Positions 33,840 through 46,667 of a stretch of 64,000 bases of DNA are shown in pieces. Both the position numbers and the translations under genes were made by a program. Source of the DNA: Unio delphinus (lineage: Eukaryota > Mollusca > Bivalvia > Unionida > Unionidae); NCBI GenBank assembly GCA_029339505.1, contig JAQISU010000003.1:20591001-20655000 (forward strand), read 5' to 3'. A model generated the notes under the pieces. It did no database searches. It was not told the DNA's origin and was given only the letters and a program-made list of their open reading frames with translations. Each line of letters opens with the position of its first letter. Position 1 is the first letter of the stretch.

Positions 33840-34565
33840 TATATTCATTCCATAGTCTGTTTTGATCCTAAATCAAAATGGCGCCACTTGAACATCAAAA
33901 TATATGCCACAATTGATGGTCAAATTTTCAAGGAGGTATCATTGACAGTCTTCTTATGTTATCTAGTTGGTGGAACATGAAAATGGTGCTGATCTGACTT
34001 GTGTGGCCATCTTTAAAATCTTGCTGTTTGCTTCTCGTAAATGGATGGTCATTTGAACATGGAGTTTTCACCAAATGACTTCTTATGATGTCATGTTGGT
34101 TTTTTTGTTTTAGGTCTTAACACCATTTTTCAGCACACGATAGGCTATACGTGGCGGCCAGTATTATTGGTGGAGGAATAACCCGAGAAAACCCTTGGAA
34201 AGAACCTCTTACCCATGAGAAGCTACTGGGAAGCCTTCTCACATAACTACATTAGCCGAATCTTAGACTTGAACCCATGCAGACAGAGGTGAGACGGCAG
34301 TGATCTGTAATGGAAATCGCTTTAGATCACTTGGCCACTCAGGGCCTCTGATGTCATGTTGGTCATATGAACATGGAGTTTTCAGCAAATGACTTCTTAT
34401 GAAGTCATGTTGGTCGTATAAACATGGAGTTTTCACCAAATGACTTTTATGATGTCATGTTGGTCCTATGAACACAGAGTTTTCACCAGATGACTTCTTA
34501 TGATTTCATGTTGGTCATATGAACATGGAGTTTTCAACAAATGGCTTCTTATGACGTCATGTTGG
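33840..34565. repeat. Degenerate repeat family with ~51-bp subunits, interrupted by a SINE
   Basis: Subunits of AACATGGAGTTTTCACCAAA and TGACTTCTTATGATGTCATG with TTGGTC occur at 34050-34100 and again at 34349-34565; the SINE sits between. Less regular relatives occur upstream from 33840. Confidence 0.75.
34101..34348 (-). mobile_element. tRNA-derived SINE, family 2, copy 2
   Basis: The tRNA-like head is at the right end (plus strand ...CACTTGGCCACTCAGGGCC) and the body contains GGCGGCCAGTATTATTGGTG. TGATGTCATGTTGGT occurs at 34086-34100 and 34349-34363, a 15-base flanking duplication, although that sequence is also part of the host repeat unit. Confidence 0.85.
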
Positions 34566-34671
34566 TATTAAATTAATATGGTCATACTTTTGACACATTT
34601 AAAATTACTTCAGAGATAACCAGGAGGCAATTCGTGTAAGGATTTAGAGACTAGTAAGCCCTTTTGAAGTT

Positions 34672-35430
34672 GAGTTTTCTGTTGAAATGGAAGCCAGCCT
34701 AGGAATCGCTGTTGAAATGGAAGCCAGCTTACCATTTGCAGTTGAAATGGAAGCCAGCTTACCATTTGCAGTTGAAATGGAAGCCAGCTTACAATTTGCA
34801 GTTGAAATGGAAGCCAGCTTACCAGTTGCAGTTGAAATGGAAGCCAGCTTACCATTTGCAGTTGAAATGGAAGCAGCTTACCATTTGCAGTTGAAATGGA
34901 AGCCAGCTTACCATTTGCAGTTGAAATGGAAGCCAGCTTACCATTTGCAGTTGAAATGGAAGCCAGCTTACCAGTTGCAGTTGAATTGGAAGCCAGCTTA
35001 CCATTTGCAGTTGAAATGGAAGCAGCTTACCATTTGCAGTTGAAATGGAATCCAGCTTACTATTTGCAGTAGAAATGGAAGCCAGCCTAGGATTCACTGT
35101 TGAAATGAAACCCAGCTTATGATTTACAGTTGAAATGGAAGCCAGTTTACGATTTGCAGTTGAAATGGATGCCAGCTTATTATTTGCAGCTGAAATGGAA
35201 GCCAGCCTAAAGTTCCCTGTTGAAATGGAAGACATCATAAGGTTCTCTGTTGAAATGGAAGGCAACAAGGGTTCTTTGATGAAATGGAAGGCAGCTTATG
35301 GTTCTCTTTTCAAATAGAAACCATCATAAGGTTCTCTGTTGAAATGGAAGGCATCTAAGATTCTTTATTGAAATGGAAGCCAACCTAAAGTTCAGAGTTG
35401 AAATGGGAGCAAGCCTATGGATGAAACGGA
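34672..35430. repeat. 30-bp minisatellite, about 25 copies
   Basis: Units of GTTGAAATGGAAGCCAGCTT plus ACCATTTGCA. The first dozen copies are close to identical and later ones drift. Unit length is 10 codons, so incidental open frames run on both strands. Confidence 0.92.
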
Positions 35431-35830
35431 AGCCAGTTTAAAGTTTAAAAAAGATTTGTTCAAAGTGTATAAATCAACATTTTGTAAAACCCTAGCTTCT
35501 CTGTTTTAAAAGTTAAGTCATCTACCTTTATTTTCTGCATCATATTGACTCCAGCTGTTCATGTTTGCAATATAAATCGCCTTGAAATTCCATTATTCTT
35601 TCTGTTGCCAAATGCAATTAATATCCCAATATATTTGTTGTATAAGAAGCACATTCCAAAGTTTTGCATGGTAACAGATACCTCGAGTCTTTTTCATTTC
35701 GGTAGAGGATTATAAAACATTGTTGAATTGTTGGTTTTAATCATGCAAACTATTTCTTAAAAAAAAATCTTTGAACATGGCATCACTAAATAAATGTGTT
35801 CTTGGTATATGCTTGAGTTCTTAATGATAC
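35431..35830. other. Host sequence between arrays
   Basis: Nothing supported. Confidence 0.5.
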
Positions 35831-35834
35831 ATGT

Positions 35835-38005
35835 GTACCTCAGAATTCCAGATGACACATTTGTCATGAGTTCCAGATGAGACATGTCTATATGAGTTCC
35901 TGATTATATATGTGTATCTGTCAATTCCTGATAATATATCTGTGAGTTCCTGATTATACATGTGTATCTGTCAATTCCTGATAATATATCTGTGAGTTCC
36001 TGATTATATATGTGTATCTGTCAATTCCTGATAATATATGTGAGTTCCTGATTATACATGTGTATCTGTCAATTCCTGATAATATATCTGTGAGTTCCTG
36101 ATTATATATGTGTATCTGTCAATTCCTGATAATATATCTGTGAGTTCCTGATTATACATGTGTATCTGTCAATTCCTGATAATATATCTGTGAGTTCCTG
36201 ATTATATATGTGTATCTGTCAATTCCTGATAATATATCTGTGAGTTCCTGATTATACATGTGTATCTGTCAATTCCTGATAATATATGTGAGTTCCTGAT
36301 TATACATGTGTATCTGTCAATTCCTGATAATATATCTGAGTTCCTGATTATACATGTGTATCTGTCAATTCCTGATAATATATATGTGAGTTCCTTGATT
36401 ATATATGTGTATCTGTCAATTCCTGATAATATATCTGTGAGTTCCTGATTATACATGTGTATCTGTCAATTCCTGATAATATATCTGTGAGTTCCTGATT
36501 ATACATGTGTATCTGTCAATTCCTGATAATATATCTGTGAGTTCCTGATTATACATGTGTATCTGTCAATTCCTGATAATATATCTGTGAGTTCCTGATT
36601 ATACATGTGTATCTGTCAATTCCTGATAATATATCTGTGAGTTCCTGATTATATATGTGTATCTGTCAATTCCTGATAATATATCTGTGAGTTCCTGATT
36701 ATACATGTGTATCTGTCAATTCCTGATAATATATCTGTGAGTTCCTGATTATATATGTGTATCTGTCAATTCCTGATAATATATCTGTGAGTTCCTGATT
36801 ATACATGTGTATCTGTCAATTCCTGATAATATATCTGTGAGTTCCTGATTATATATGTGTATCTGTCAATTCCTGATAATATATCTGTGAGTTCCTGATT
36901 ATACATGTGTATCTGTCAATTCCTGATAATATATCTGTGAGTTCCTGATTATACATGTGTATCTGTCAATTCCTGATAATATATCTGAGTTCCTGATTAT
37001 GCATGTGTATCTGTCAATTCCTGATAATATATCTGTGAGTTCCTTGATTATATATGTGTATCTGTCAATTCCTGATAATATATCTGTGAGTTCCTGATTA
37101 TACATGTGTATCTGTCAATTCCTGATAATATATCTGTGAGTTCCTGATTATACATTGTATCTGTCAATTCCTGATAATATCTGTGAGTTCCTAATTATAC
37201 ATGTGTATCTGTCAATTCCTGATAATATATATGTGAGTTCCTGATTATACATGCGTGTGTTTAGACTTTTTGATGATATTGTTTCTTTAAGTTCCTGTTG
37301 ATGAATATGTGTCTGAGTTTCTGATTATGTGTGTCTGAGTTCCTGATGATACATGCCTGATGATACATGTTTGTTCTGTGAGTTACTAATGATGCTTGCG
37401 TCTGTCAGTTCCTGAGTATACATGTGTGTCATTGTGTTCTTAATGATCAGTCTATTCTTTACATTTCTGATGTGTTATGTGAGTTTCTGGTTATACATGT
37501 GTTCGGTGAGCTCCTGATGATACTTGTACATGTGTCTGTGACTTCCAGATTATACATGTGTCTGTGTTTGTGAGTTCCTGATGATACATGTGTGTCTGAG
37601 TTTCTGAGCTCCTGACGATACTGGTACGTGTCTTTTGAGTTCCTGATGATACATGTGTGTCTGTGAGTTCCTGATGTCTGTGAGTTCCTTATCATACATG
37701 TGTGTCTTTGAGTTTCTGAGTTCCTGATGATACATGTGTCTTTTGAGTTAATGATGATACATGTGTGTCTGAGTTTCTGATTATACATGCGTGTCTGTGA
37801 GTTCCTTATCATACATGTGTTTGTGAGGTGCTGATGAAACATGTCTGAAAGATGTCTGATGATATCTGTGTGTCTGTGAGTTCCTGATGATATCTGTATC
37901 TGTGAGTTTCTGATGTTACATGCATGTCAATTAGTTTCTGATTAAATTTTTTCTGTGAGTTCCTGATGATTAGACTATTCTTTGAGTTCCAATGATACAT
38001 GTCTG
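35835..38005. repeat. Minisatellite, ~48-bp unit, about 40 units
   Basis: The core, 35935-37250, has TGAGTTCCTGATTATACATG, TGTATCTGTCAATTCC and TGATAATATATC. Two variants (TATACATG and TATATATG) alternate in parts. From 37250 on, only the shorter motif GAGTTCCTGATGATACATG continues with irregular spacing. Confidence 0.92.
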
Positions 38006-38214
38006 TTTAATATATGTTTAAAATAAAATTTTGAAGTTTATGTTATGCATGACTAATTTGGGTAAAAATTTAGTTTTTAACTTATGTTCATAGCATGTCA
38101 GTATCCAACTGTTTTTTATTATTTCCCATTAAAATCCTGATAAATTTCCCTACAGTTTTAGGACCTTCTGCCATTTGAAATCCAAATAATTTTCAAAAAT
38201 ATGGCTTATAAGCT

Positions 38215-38216
<2 letters not shown>

Positions 38217-38263
<47 letters not shown>
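38217..38263. repeat. (AAT)n microsatellite
   Basis: About 15 AAT triplets. Confidence 0.95.
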
Positions 38264-38946
38264 GCAGTAGAATCATCAAAGATAGATTGTGGCATGTTTG
38301 ATGGCAGCTCTGTTACTGCAGTGTTTTTCATTGTATTTTGGAATAGAACTTGAAGAAGTTGTTTTTTTGTTTGATACTTGGAGTACTTAAAATCTGTCAG
38401 CCAACTAGATTCTATTAAATACAGAACCCGAAAACAAGGTCCATGTAATTGATTTTGTTCAGTTGAGGTACTACCATTAAATGTCAGATTGCATTTAATT
38501 TGAAAATATATCTCCCATATATCTTCATTAATTCAATTTATAATTGGTTAGAGAATAAGTGCCATCTTTTATTCCACACCTATGTTGTCTGTTTGGCACA
38601 TAGCCTGGCTTCTGCCAGTTGATTGCTACAGCATAGAATCAGTCTACAGGGAGGGTGTACCCATATATGGGGGAAAGTATGTATATACAATGTGATAATG
38701 TACATGCATCTCTGGGACTAATCCATTTTAAAGGGGTGTTGTGGTGTGATTAGTTATGGTCCACAGTATAATACAGCCAAATAAACTATGTACAAGTGCA
38801 CAATACATTGAGGTTCTATTAGTTTCAATTATATAATGACTTACATGATGAATATTTTTGATACTTGAATTGTATTATGTAAGCTAAGCAATGGCTTATC
38901 ACTTCCTCCAGCAAAGAATGAAATGAACTAGTCCAGGAGTTTGTGG
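38264..38946. other. Presumed upstream flank of the CCDC141-like gene
   Basis: No exon or repeat recognised; any proximal control sequences of the downstream gene would be here. Confidence 0.4.
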
Positions 38947-38954
38947 TATATAAA
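38947..38954 (+). promoter_or_regulatory. TATA-like box of the CCDC141-like gene
   Basis: TATATAAA lies 167-174 bases before the start codon at 39121. Transcription would begin at about 38978 and leave a leader of about 140 bases. The leader has three upstream ATGs (39015, 39019 and about 39096), two of which open short frames. Motif position is the only evidence. Confidence 0.4.
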
Positions 38955-39120
38955 TGTACAGCAGTTAGGAACTCCTGAGTGTTTAGGAAGTTGTTTAGAG
39001 CCGCAAAGAGGCTGCATGCATGCCTATTTAGCTATTTCAAAAACTCTCCTGCGCTTACATATTCCAATTCACAGAGAGATTTTAATTTATGTGTGATGTG
39101 TAAATATATAATACAACAAA

Positions 39121-39237
39121 ATGGCAGATTGTATGTCAGACATCACAGAACTTTCGGAATTACCCCCCTCAACAACGACAATTAGCACTGTTGCAGTCCA
39201 GGCTGGACGATCAAAAGTCGTGCTTGCTGTTTTGCGA
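39121..39237 (+). CDS. CCDC141: CCDC141-like, coding exon 1
   Basis: Starts at an ATG in a strong context (AACAAAATGG) and gives 39 codons up to the donor CGA|GTAAGT at 39238. After a variable acidic start it encodes TTTISTVAVQAGRSKVVLAV, the conserved N-terminal stretch I recognise from vertebrate CCDC141. No acceptor is needed upstream, and the distance to the conserved stretch is close to that in vertebrates, so this is taken as the first coding exon. Confidence 0.85.
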
Positions 39238-39248
39238 GTAAGTAAAAT

Positions 39249-39457
39249 GCATATTATTTGCTATGTTAAATTGTAATGATTCTGTTAATATAGATATTTG
39301 TTATGTTAAATTATCATGATTCTGTTAATTAATATAGGTATTTGTTATGTTAAATTGTCATGATTTTGTTAATTAATATAGGTATTTGTGGTGTTAAATT
39401 ATCATGATTCTGTTAATTAATATAAGCATTTGTTATGTTAAATTATCATGATTCTCA
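39249..39457. repeat. Short ~52-bp tandem repeat after exon 1
   Basis: About four copies of TTGTTATGTTAAATTATCAT plus GATTCTGTTAATTAATATAG, beginning about 10 bases past the splice donor. Confidence 0.85.
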
Positions 39458-40040
39458 TGGACTGGAGAATTTTCTTCTTCAAAACTTAGATGAAAATTTT
39501 TCAACAATGGTATAAAGTTGTAAAACCTTAACCAAGCAAAGAATTTATAACTGTTATCAAAGGACTTAGATCAGATCTGGTTATAAATTTATATTAAAAT
39601 TGAGTACAGCAGTCCCTTACTAAAGCAAACTCTTTTTAGTCCATACAATATTTTAATTAACAGACCTTCCAAAAAACAAGGAAAATCTTTTAACTACTGT
39701 AAGACATGAATATTCCAGAAACTAATGATCCAGAGTTTTAAATCATCTAGATTCATGGAATGTGTATTGGACTTCAAAATGTATTCTATACCTTTTTGTA
39801 ATTTATCTAGGGATCAGCTCTGGATAAAATCTATGAAAATTAGTTTCTCTTTCATGCGGGGATAATATACATCTGAAAGTGTTTGTGCATTTTTGTGTGT
39901 ATATGTATGTATGTGTGTATTGATTATTTGCTTCATTTATTATTTAGTTCATTTGTCCCCATATTTATATATTATATACCTACTTGCGTCATAATTTCAC
40001 CCAAACAATTGAACATGGTGAACGAAAGATTACTTTTTGC
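39458..40040. other. Intron 1 sequence without recognised feature
   Basis: AT-rich; nothing supported. Confidence 0.5.
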
Positions 40041-40347
40041 ACTGTTCTGGTGGCCTAGTGGTTAGAGCGTCCACTGAGGAAGCGGTAGGTCATGGGTTCG
40101 ATCTCCAGCCGAGTCATACCAGATACTTACAAAACTGGTACGAAACAGCTGCCTTGCTTGGTGCTCTGCATTGAAGAGGTTAGTGTTAGAACTGGTTGGC
40201 CTGGTGTCAGGATAATGTGACTGAGTGGGACATCATGCTACATGTCTGTGAAATGATGCCCCAGTGCTAGACATCACAATAAACTGCCTCAGTGCAGACA
40301 TTGTAGCGATATGAGTAAAATTGTAAAAGCTATGTTAAAAATCCAAG
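40041..40347 (+). mobile_element. tRNA-derived SINE, family 3, copy 1
   Basis: A-box TGGCCTAGTGGTTAGAGC at about 40051 and B-box GGGTTCGATCTCC at about 40095 form a tRNA-like head. A body of about 200 bases follows, ending AAAAGCTATGTTAAAAATCC. The same body, with the same ends, recurs at 49621-50649, which defines the family and its limits. Confidence 0.88.
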
Positions 40348-40770
40348 TCACACAGATTACTTTGAAGGATCGTGAAGGCATGAAATTGTCATGTTCTATA
40401 TGGTATAATTCCTTAATAGTATAATGAATTTTAAACATCGATAAAATTAGCAAAACAATTAAACATTTAGAACTTTAAATAAAGGCAGAAAACAAATTCA
40501 TTCCATAAATTACTTTCTCATAAAAATGAACTAGTTAGATTAAATTATACAGAAAAAAGGCCCTTAATTAAAACAACATTGAAACTTTAAGGTCAACACT
40601 TCATCAGATAATGTTTCACAGAAATGCACTTTTTAATTGAATGCTTGAGCAAATAATTGATGTTTTTAGATTCTGGGCCATTATCAGTTGGGGCACCCCT
40701 TTTTTCAGGTGCACATTTAGAGTGGCTTTTATTGTATCCTTTGTTACTAGACCATCAATTATCTCACATT

Positions 40771-40945
40771 CAATATTCCCTCTAAGCAAATGGTAGGTGT
40801 GCTTGCAGTGCTTGCTGCACTGTGCAAGCATTACGGTAACAAGCAAAATTTAACGTTGGATTGAGCAAAAATTGACAATTCAGCTGTGCAGGGATGCCTG
40901 AGCAGCTGCATGCACGTGCACGCATGCAGCTTAGAGGGAATGTTG
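40771..40945. mobile_element. hAT-type MITE, copy 1
   Basis: A 175-base element with inverted ends CAATATTCCCTCTAAGC and GCTTAGAGGGAATGTTG. The flanking 8 bases are CTCACATT (40763-40770) and CTCACATC (40946-40953), a target duplication with one change, as expected for hAT elements. The interior has alternating GTGCA/TGCAC palindromes. No coding capacity. Confidence 0.85.
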
Positions 40946-41405
40946 CTCACATCATTTGCTAATTTCTTAAAGAATCATATATTCTCTCAAAACTATTTTG
41001 AATCAGTTCCTTATCAATAAACATAACATGATTCATTGGGGCCTGTAATCCCAATGTAATGGGGCCTATTGGGGCCTGTAATCCCAATGTAATGGGGCCC
41101 CACTGGGACCATAATTCCAATGTAATGGTCTGCAGTCCCAATAACAAATATTTCAAAATAATTCAGAGTGTCTTATTTCAGCAATTTACTCCAAAAATTG
41201 TATTACCAGCTCATCAGTTTTGTTTTCCACCAAAATGATGGCAAGAGGGAGGTCCCATTCTTGGGTCAGAGTGCAATGAACATTAATTAGTATGTCAATT
41301 AGACATAATATACGAAAATATCAATTTTCACAAGCTTTGCCTTTTTTTTTAAAGCTGCACAAAGAAATATTGTATTATATTCATTCCATGTAAAGGTGTT
41401 AAAGG
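40946..41405. other. Intron 1 sequence with a short local repeat
   Basis: GGGGCCTGTAATCCCAATGT recurs at 41038-41100 (two to three copies); otherwise nothing supported. Confidence 0.6.
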
Positions 41406-41407
41406 TG

Positions 41408-41890
41408 CTATTCGAGCCTAGTACAAGTCTAGCAAAAACAAGTATTAATAAGGAGTCTAGTCTTGATAAAAGGAGGCCATTCATAATAAATAGGTCTTAA
41501 TAAAGAGGCCACTTTTAATAAGGAGGCTAGTCTTGATAAAAAGAGGCCCATCTTAATATTGAGGCTAGTCTTAATGAGGAGGCTAATCTTGATAAAGATG
41601 TCACTCTTAATAAGGTGGCTAGTCTTGATAAAAAGAGGCCCATCTTAATATAGAGGCTAGTCTAAATAAGGAGGCTAGTCTTGATAAAGAGGTCACTCTT
41701 AAGAAGGTGGCTAGTCTTGATAAAAAGAGGCCAGTCATAACAATGAGGCTAGTCTTGATAAAGAGGCCCATCTTAATAAAGAGGCTAATCATAATTAGGA
41801 GGCTAGTCTTGATAAAAGGAGGCTAGTCTTGATAAAAAGAGGCCCATCTAAATAAAGAGGCCAGTCTTATTAAAAAGACTAGTCTACATA
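41408..41890. repeat. Short-unit minisatellite (~18-20 bp)
   Basis: Irregular alternation of GAGGCTAGTCTTGATAAA and AGAGGCCCATCTTAATAA, about 26 units. Confidence 0.88.
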
Positions 41891-41984
41891 AATCCAGACA
41901 TTCAGGTATCAGATGTGAAGTTGAATTTGTTATCATATGGAATAATGACTATGCTTTAAAAAAGAAAGATTAATTCTAGACTAT

Positions 41985-42296
<312 letters not shown>

Positions 42297-42519
42297 ATGT
42301 ATAAAATAGGTATTTGCATAAGTGGAGAGAGACAAGACAGATTGTTGGTTATCACTTAATAATGGGATGGGGAAAGGTATTTGCAGCATCTTGGCCAGTT
42401 GCCATGGTGACTCAAATTTCCTATTTGAGTCTTGTACCTGATTTATCCTGATAGTGTCAGATATAAATAACATATGTTTCCATGGAATTCAAGTTGCATT
42501 TATAAGGTCACTCTGTATG

Positions 42520-42671
42520 CAGTAATGTATCAGGCCGTTTTGTATACAGTAATGTATTGAGCCTCAGTGTACATTTATGTATTGGGCCTCTGTATATACA
42601 GTTATGTATTGGGCCTTTGTGTATATGGTTACATACTGGGCATCTGTACACACAGTTATGTATTGGGCCTT

Positions 42672-42769
<98 letters not shown>

Positions 42770-42930
42770 TTATAGTTACATATTTGGCATCTGTATATAC
42801 AGTTATGTATTAGGCCTCATTATATTAAGTTACATACTAGGCATCTGTGCACATAGTTATTTATTATGCCTCTGGTTACACAGTTGCATATTGGTATTGG
42901 GCCTCTGTATTCACTGTTATGTATTAGGTT
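42520..42930. repeat. ~27-bp minisatellite interrupted by (TA)n
   Basis: Units of GTATTGGGCCTCTGTATATA plus CAGTTAT flank a (TA)46 tract at 42674-42765. The tract appears to have expanded from the TATATA inside one unit. Confidence 0.88.
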
Positions 42931-42968
42931 ATTATGTACTTCTGTATATATTTATTTATGAGTCAAGT

Positions 42969-43124
42969 CAAACATCAAAGAACAGAGATCACGATCTATC
43001 ATAGCATGCTATGCTTGCAGATCAGGATCTGTGATGTTTGTTTTACTGATTACTCCTAACAAACTGCACAGATCCAGATCTGTCAGCGCATTATGTGATG
43101 GCAGATCTGGGTCTGTGCAGTTTG
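42969..43124. repeat. Two-hairpin palindromic element, copy 1
   Basis: Hairpin one (42969-43040) pairs around CATAGCATGCTATG at 43000-43013. Hairpin two (43060-43124) has arms starting CAAACTGCACAGA, with about 31 of 36 bases matching. A spacer with ACTGATTACTCCTAA lies between. A reverse-oriented relative is at 55553-55701. Confidence 0.82.
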
Positions 43125-43307
43125 CAGTTCAACTTGTCTTACAGGTGACTATATACAGTATGTAATTGCAACTTTGGCAGAATATACTGCAACAATTAGT
43201 CAATACCATCCTGCTGAAAGTGGTACATTGAAATGAAATACTGTGATATATATTTTGTCACCTGTATCCATTGAAATGAAATTTCAGGTCTTGCACATAT
43301 GTCCATT

Positions 43308-43530
43308 TCTGGTAATATTTCATATCCATTTTATCAAAATTTATGTATACATTTCCATCCTAGCTATTATCTTTTTGTGCATGTATGCAAAATCATTCAG
43401 GAAATAAAAGATATGGCTGTACATTTTCCTAAAAATATTTTAGTGATGCTAGTATTGTCTATGTACATATACATCAGTCGCCATGGTACAGAATGTTGAA
43501 CTTGTACACCTTCTCAATGCTATTTAGATA
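43308..43530. repeat. Dispersed duplicate, copy 2 (partner 42083-42296)
   Basis: Same order of segments as copy 1 with about 85-90% identity by eye overall, and full identity over the last 57 bases. Confidence 0.9.
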
Positions 43531-43885
43531 GTAATGCAATCTCAGTACCCCTCCCAGATGAGCTCATGCTTCCAGTCTGTGAGATTTTTTGTTTTCTGGC
43601 TTCATATTCAAGTCATCCTGATAAAATGATTAGGTAAATGTGAAGAAAGAAATCTGTTAAGGGCACAAGGAGGCTAAATAAGTGTCTGAATGACTTGGAT
43701 GAGATCTTAGTCATATCTGTATACTGAGGTTTTGTGCTGAATCTTGAACAAAATGAAAAGATGACAGAATTAATAATATAAATCATTGTAATAAATATAT
43801 AACCATTACTTACATAATTATGCCTCCAGACATTAAATCACTATTCATCATAAACATTTTTAATTTCCCTTCTAAAATTATAGTA
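43531..43885. other. Intron 1 sequence without recognised feature
   Basis: Nothing supported. Confidence 0.5.
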
Positions 43886-43889
43886 GGTT

Positions 43890-44912
43890 TTATAATTGTG
43901 AGCCATACTTTGTTGTAATATTTCATCAAGATCTCTAGTCCATTCCTAATTTTATTATATATTCTCAAAATTGTTATCACAAGCCATAGGTTATTTTGTA
44001 ATATTTTATCAAGACCTCTAATCTAATCATACTTTGTTGTAATATTTTATAAAGATTTCTAATCTAGTTATACTTTGTTGCAATAATTTATCAATATCTC
44101 TAGCCCATGCCATACTTTATTGTATTATTTGATCAAGGTCCCCAACTCGGGTCATACATTCTTGTAATATTTGATCAAGGTCCCTGGCCCAAGCCATACT
44201 TTGTTGTAATATTTGATCAAGGTCCCTGGACCAGGCCATACTTTGTTGTATTATTTGATCAAGGTCCTTTCCCCAGGTCATCCTTTCTTGTAATATTTAA
44301 TCAAGGTCCCTGGCCCACTCCATATTTTGTTGTAATATTTGATCAAGGTCCCTGGCCCAAGCCAATTTTTGTTGTAATATTTGATCAAGGTCCCTGACTT
44401 ATGTTATACTTGTAATTTTTGATCAAGTTCACTGGCCCAGGCCATACTTTCTTGTAATATTTGAATGAGGTCCCTGGCCTAGACTGTACTTTATTGTAAT
44501 ATTTGATCAAGGTCCCCAACTCAGGCCTTGTAATATTTGATCAAGGTCCCTGGCCTAGGCCATACTTGTAATATTTGATCATGGTCCCCATCTCAGGCAT
44601 TGTAGGATTTGATAAAGGTCCCTGGCCCAGACCATACTTTCTTGTAATATTTGAATGAGGTCCCTGGCCCAGACTATACTTTATTGTAATATTTGATCAA
44701 GGTCCCCAACTCAGGCCTTGTAATAGTTGATCAAGGTCCATGGCCCAGGCCATACTTGTATATTAAATAATGGTCCCCATCTCAGGCCTTGTAGGATTTG
44801 ATAAAGGTCCCTGGCCCAGGCCATTCTTGTAATATTTTATCAAGTTACCTGACCCAGGCCATACCTTTTTAATATTTGATTAAGGTTCCTGGCCCAGGCC
44901 ATCTTTGAGATC
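43890..44912. repeat. Minisatellite, ~40-60-bp unit
   Basis: Units of TTGTAATATTTGATCAAGGT plus CCCTGGCCCAGGCCATACTT, about 20 copies. The left half is more diverged. CCTGGCCCAGGCCA is itself a near-palindrome. Confidence 0.9.
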
Positions 44913-45945
44913 CTCATTCTTTCCCTTTTCAAGCATTATTGTTCTTTCATATCTACAGATCCATTCTTCTGTTCAATCATCATTATAAAAAAGCTTTGAA
45001 TGGTTTAATGCACTCACATTCACATCATTTGAAATTGATTTTGTTCACACTGAATATTTGTGAATGGGTTTGTACACCAGTAAATTAAAATCAAGATTGG
45101 ATATTAAAACATTTGTGGCTGTGTATGAACTAGAAGTCTGCTTATTCCATTTACTATTGTCACAATGATATTGTAATACAATTTGATCATTGGTTAAAAC
45201 AGGCATTTCAATTTAAAAAAGGAACTTGCCTTGTTAATTTGTTTAAGGCAAAAACAATGCTATTTGTACCATTTGATTCTGACAGTAGTGTGATTCCTTC
45301 CAGCAGCTATATTAATCAAAACCAATTTTTAATTAAAAATTACATTTATAATAGCAATTATTTTTTATATTTTATTATGTAAAGTGAAATTGTGAAACAG
45401 TAGGATGAGATGTAGATAAGTTTTGAGACTTTACTTGGCATAATTTTAACTCAGTATTACTATCTGTGCTAGCACAGCAGGAGTTAATCAGATGCAGGCA
45501 AACACTAATTAGCAGAATGGTTGGTCAAGACCCAGCTGGACATAAAACTTTTGTACAGCTTGATATGACATTTGTTCAGGTTATCTTAATTACTACTGAT
45601 GCCATGTCAAACTTGAGTGGGATTTCTCCTTAGGGTCATTCCAACCTGCCTCCTTTTATTGTAAGTTTATAATGACTTTGGTTACTCTAACAGTTAAGTT
45701 TGATGCACTGGACCATGCTGATCTAATTGGCCCAATGCTTGATTTTTATTCAAACCCATGTAACAGCCATATTGGATTGATAAAAGCCCTTAATGTTTCA
45801 AAGTTTAGGGTCTTTGCACAAAATAAGAAAGAATTTAAAAAACTAAACCTGGACTCCCAAAATTTTTATTGTAACATATTAGGTTCAAAACTGTTTTCGA
45901 CAAACAAGACTCATTTTTGTCTTCATTCTCATTGATCTGAGCATT
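44913..45945. other. Intron 1 sequence without recognised feature
   Basis: AT-rich; an open frame at 45672-45935 has no recognisable domain and no splice or start support. Confidence 0.5.
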
Positions 45946-45947
45946 AG

Positions 45948-46085
45948 ACCATTCCATCCCCCTTTTTAAACCAATAGAGCCTTCCCCATCTTTAAATTTA
46001 TTAGACCCTTCCCCATCTTTAAAATCATTAGACCCTTCCCACATCTTTAAAATCACTAGACCCTTCCCCCCATCATTAAAATTTA
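45948..46085. repeat. ~31-bp repeat, about four copies
   Basis: Units of AGACCCTTCCCCATCTTTAA plus AATCATT. Confidence 0.85.
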
Positions 46086-46174
46086 ACACAAATAAACTTT
46101 TGGCCAAGAATTTAGAAGTTTAATAATCTTCTGTGAGCAAGCTTTTCTTTTTGTATGTATATCGAGGTATCTGT

Positions 46175-46620
46175 TACATATTTATGTCTAGTTTATATAT
46201 CGATTTATCAAATATTCATTGATGTCTAGTTTATATATTGATCTATCTAGTTTATATATTGATTTATATATTTTATGTTGATGTCTAGTTTATATATTGA
46301 TCCATCTAATTTGATATATTGATTTATCTTAGATATATTGATGTCTAGTTTAAATATTGATCTATCTAGTTTGTATATTGATTTATCTATTATATATTGA
46401 TTTATATAGTTTATATATTGATTTATCTAGTTTAAATATTGATGTTAATTTATATATGGATTTGTCTATTATATATTGATGTCTAGTTTATATATTGATT
46501 TATTGAATTTATATATTGATCTATATATTCTATACATTGATTTATTATATAATTATGTATTGATGTTATAGACTGATTTAACTATACTATCTTGATGCTG
46601 CTATTGTTATATATTGATAC
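46175..46620. repeat. AT-rich minisatellite, ~20-bp subunits
   Basis: TCTAGTTTATATATTGATTT and variants repeat irregularly about 20 times. Confidence 0.88.
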
Positions 46621-46667
46621 TATTGTTTACAATGCACAAATAAATAGTAGTCCTATAGTCAGATATC

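Noticed and set aside
34610..35317. Open frames on both strands with 10-residue repeats
   Set aside because: Arithmetic result of the 30-base minisatellite.
40041..40110. tRNA gene
   Set aside because: A- and B-boxes are present but no full cloverleaf, and the sequence continues into a SINE body shared with another locus. The same applies at 18452, 23041 and 49621.
45672..45935. 87-codon open frame starting MTLVTLTVKFDALD
   Set aside because: No domain, no splice sites, and it is in intron 1.
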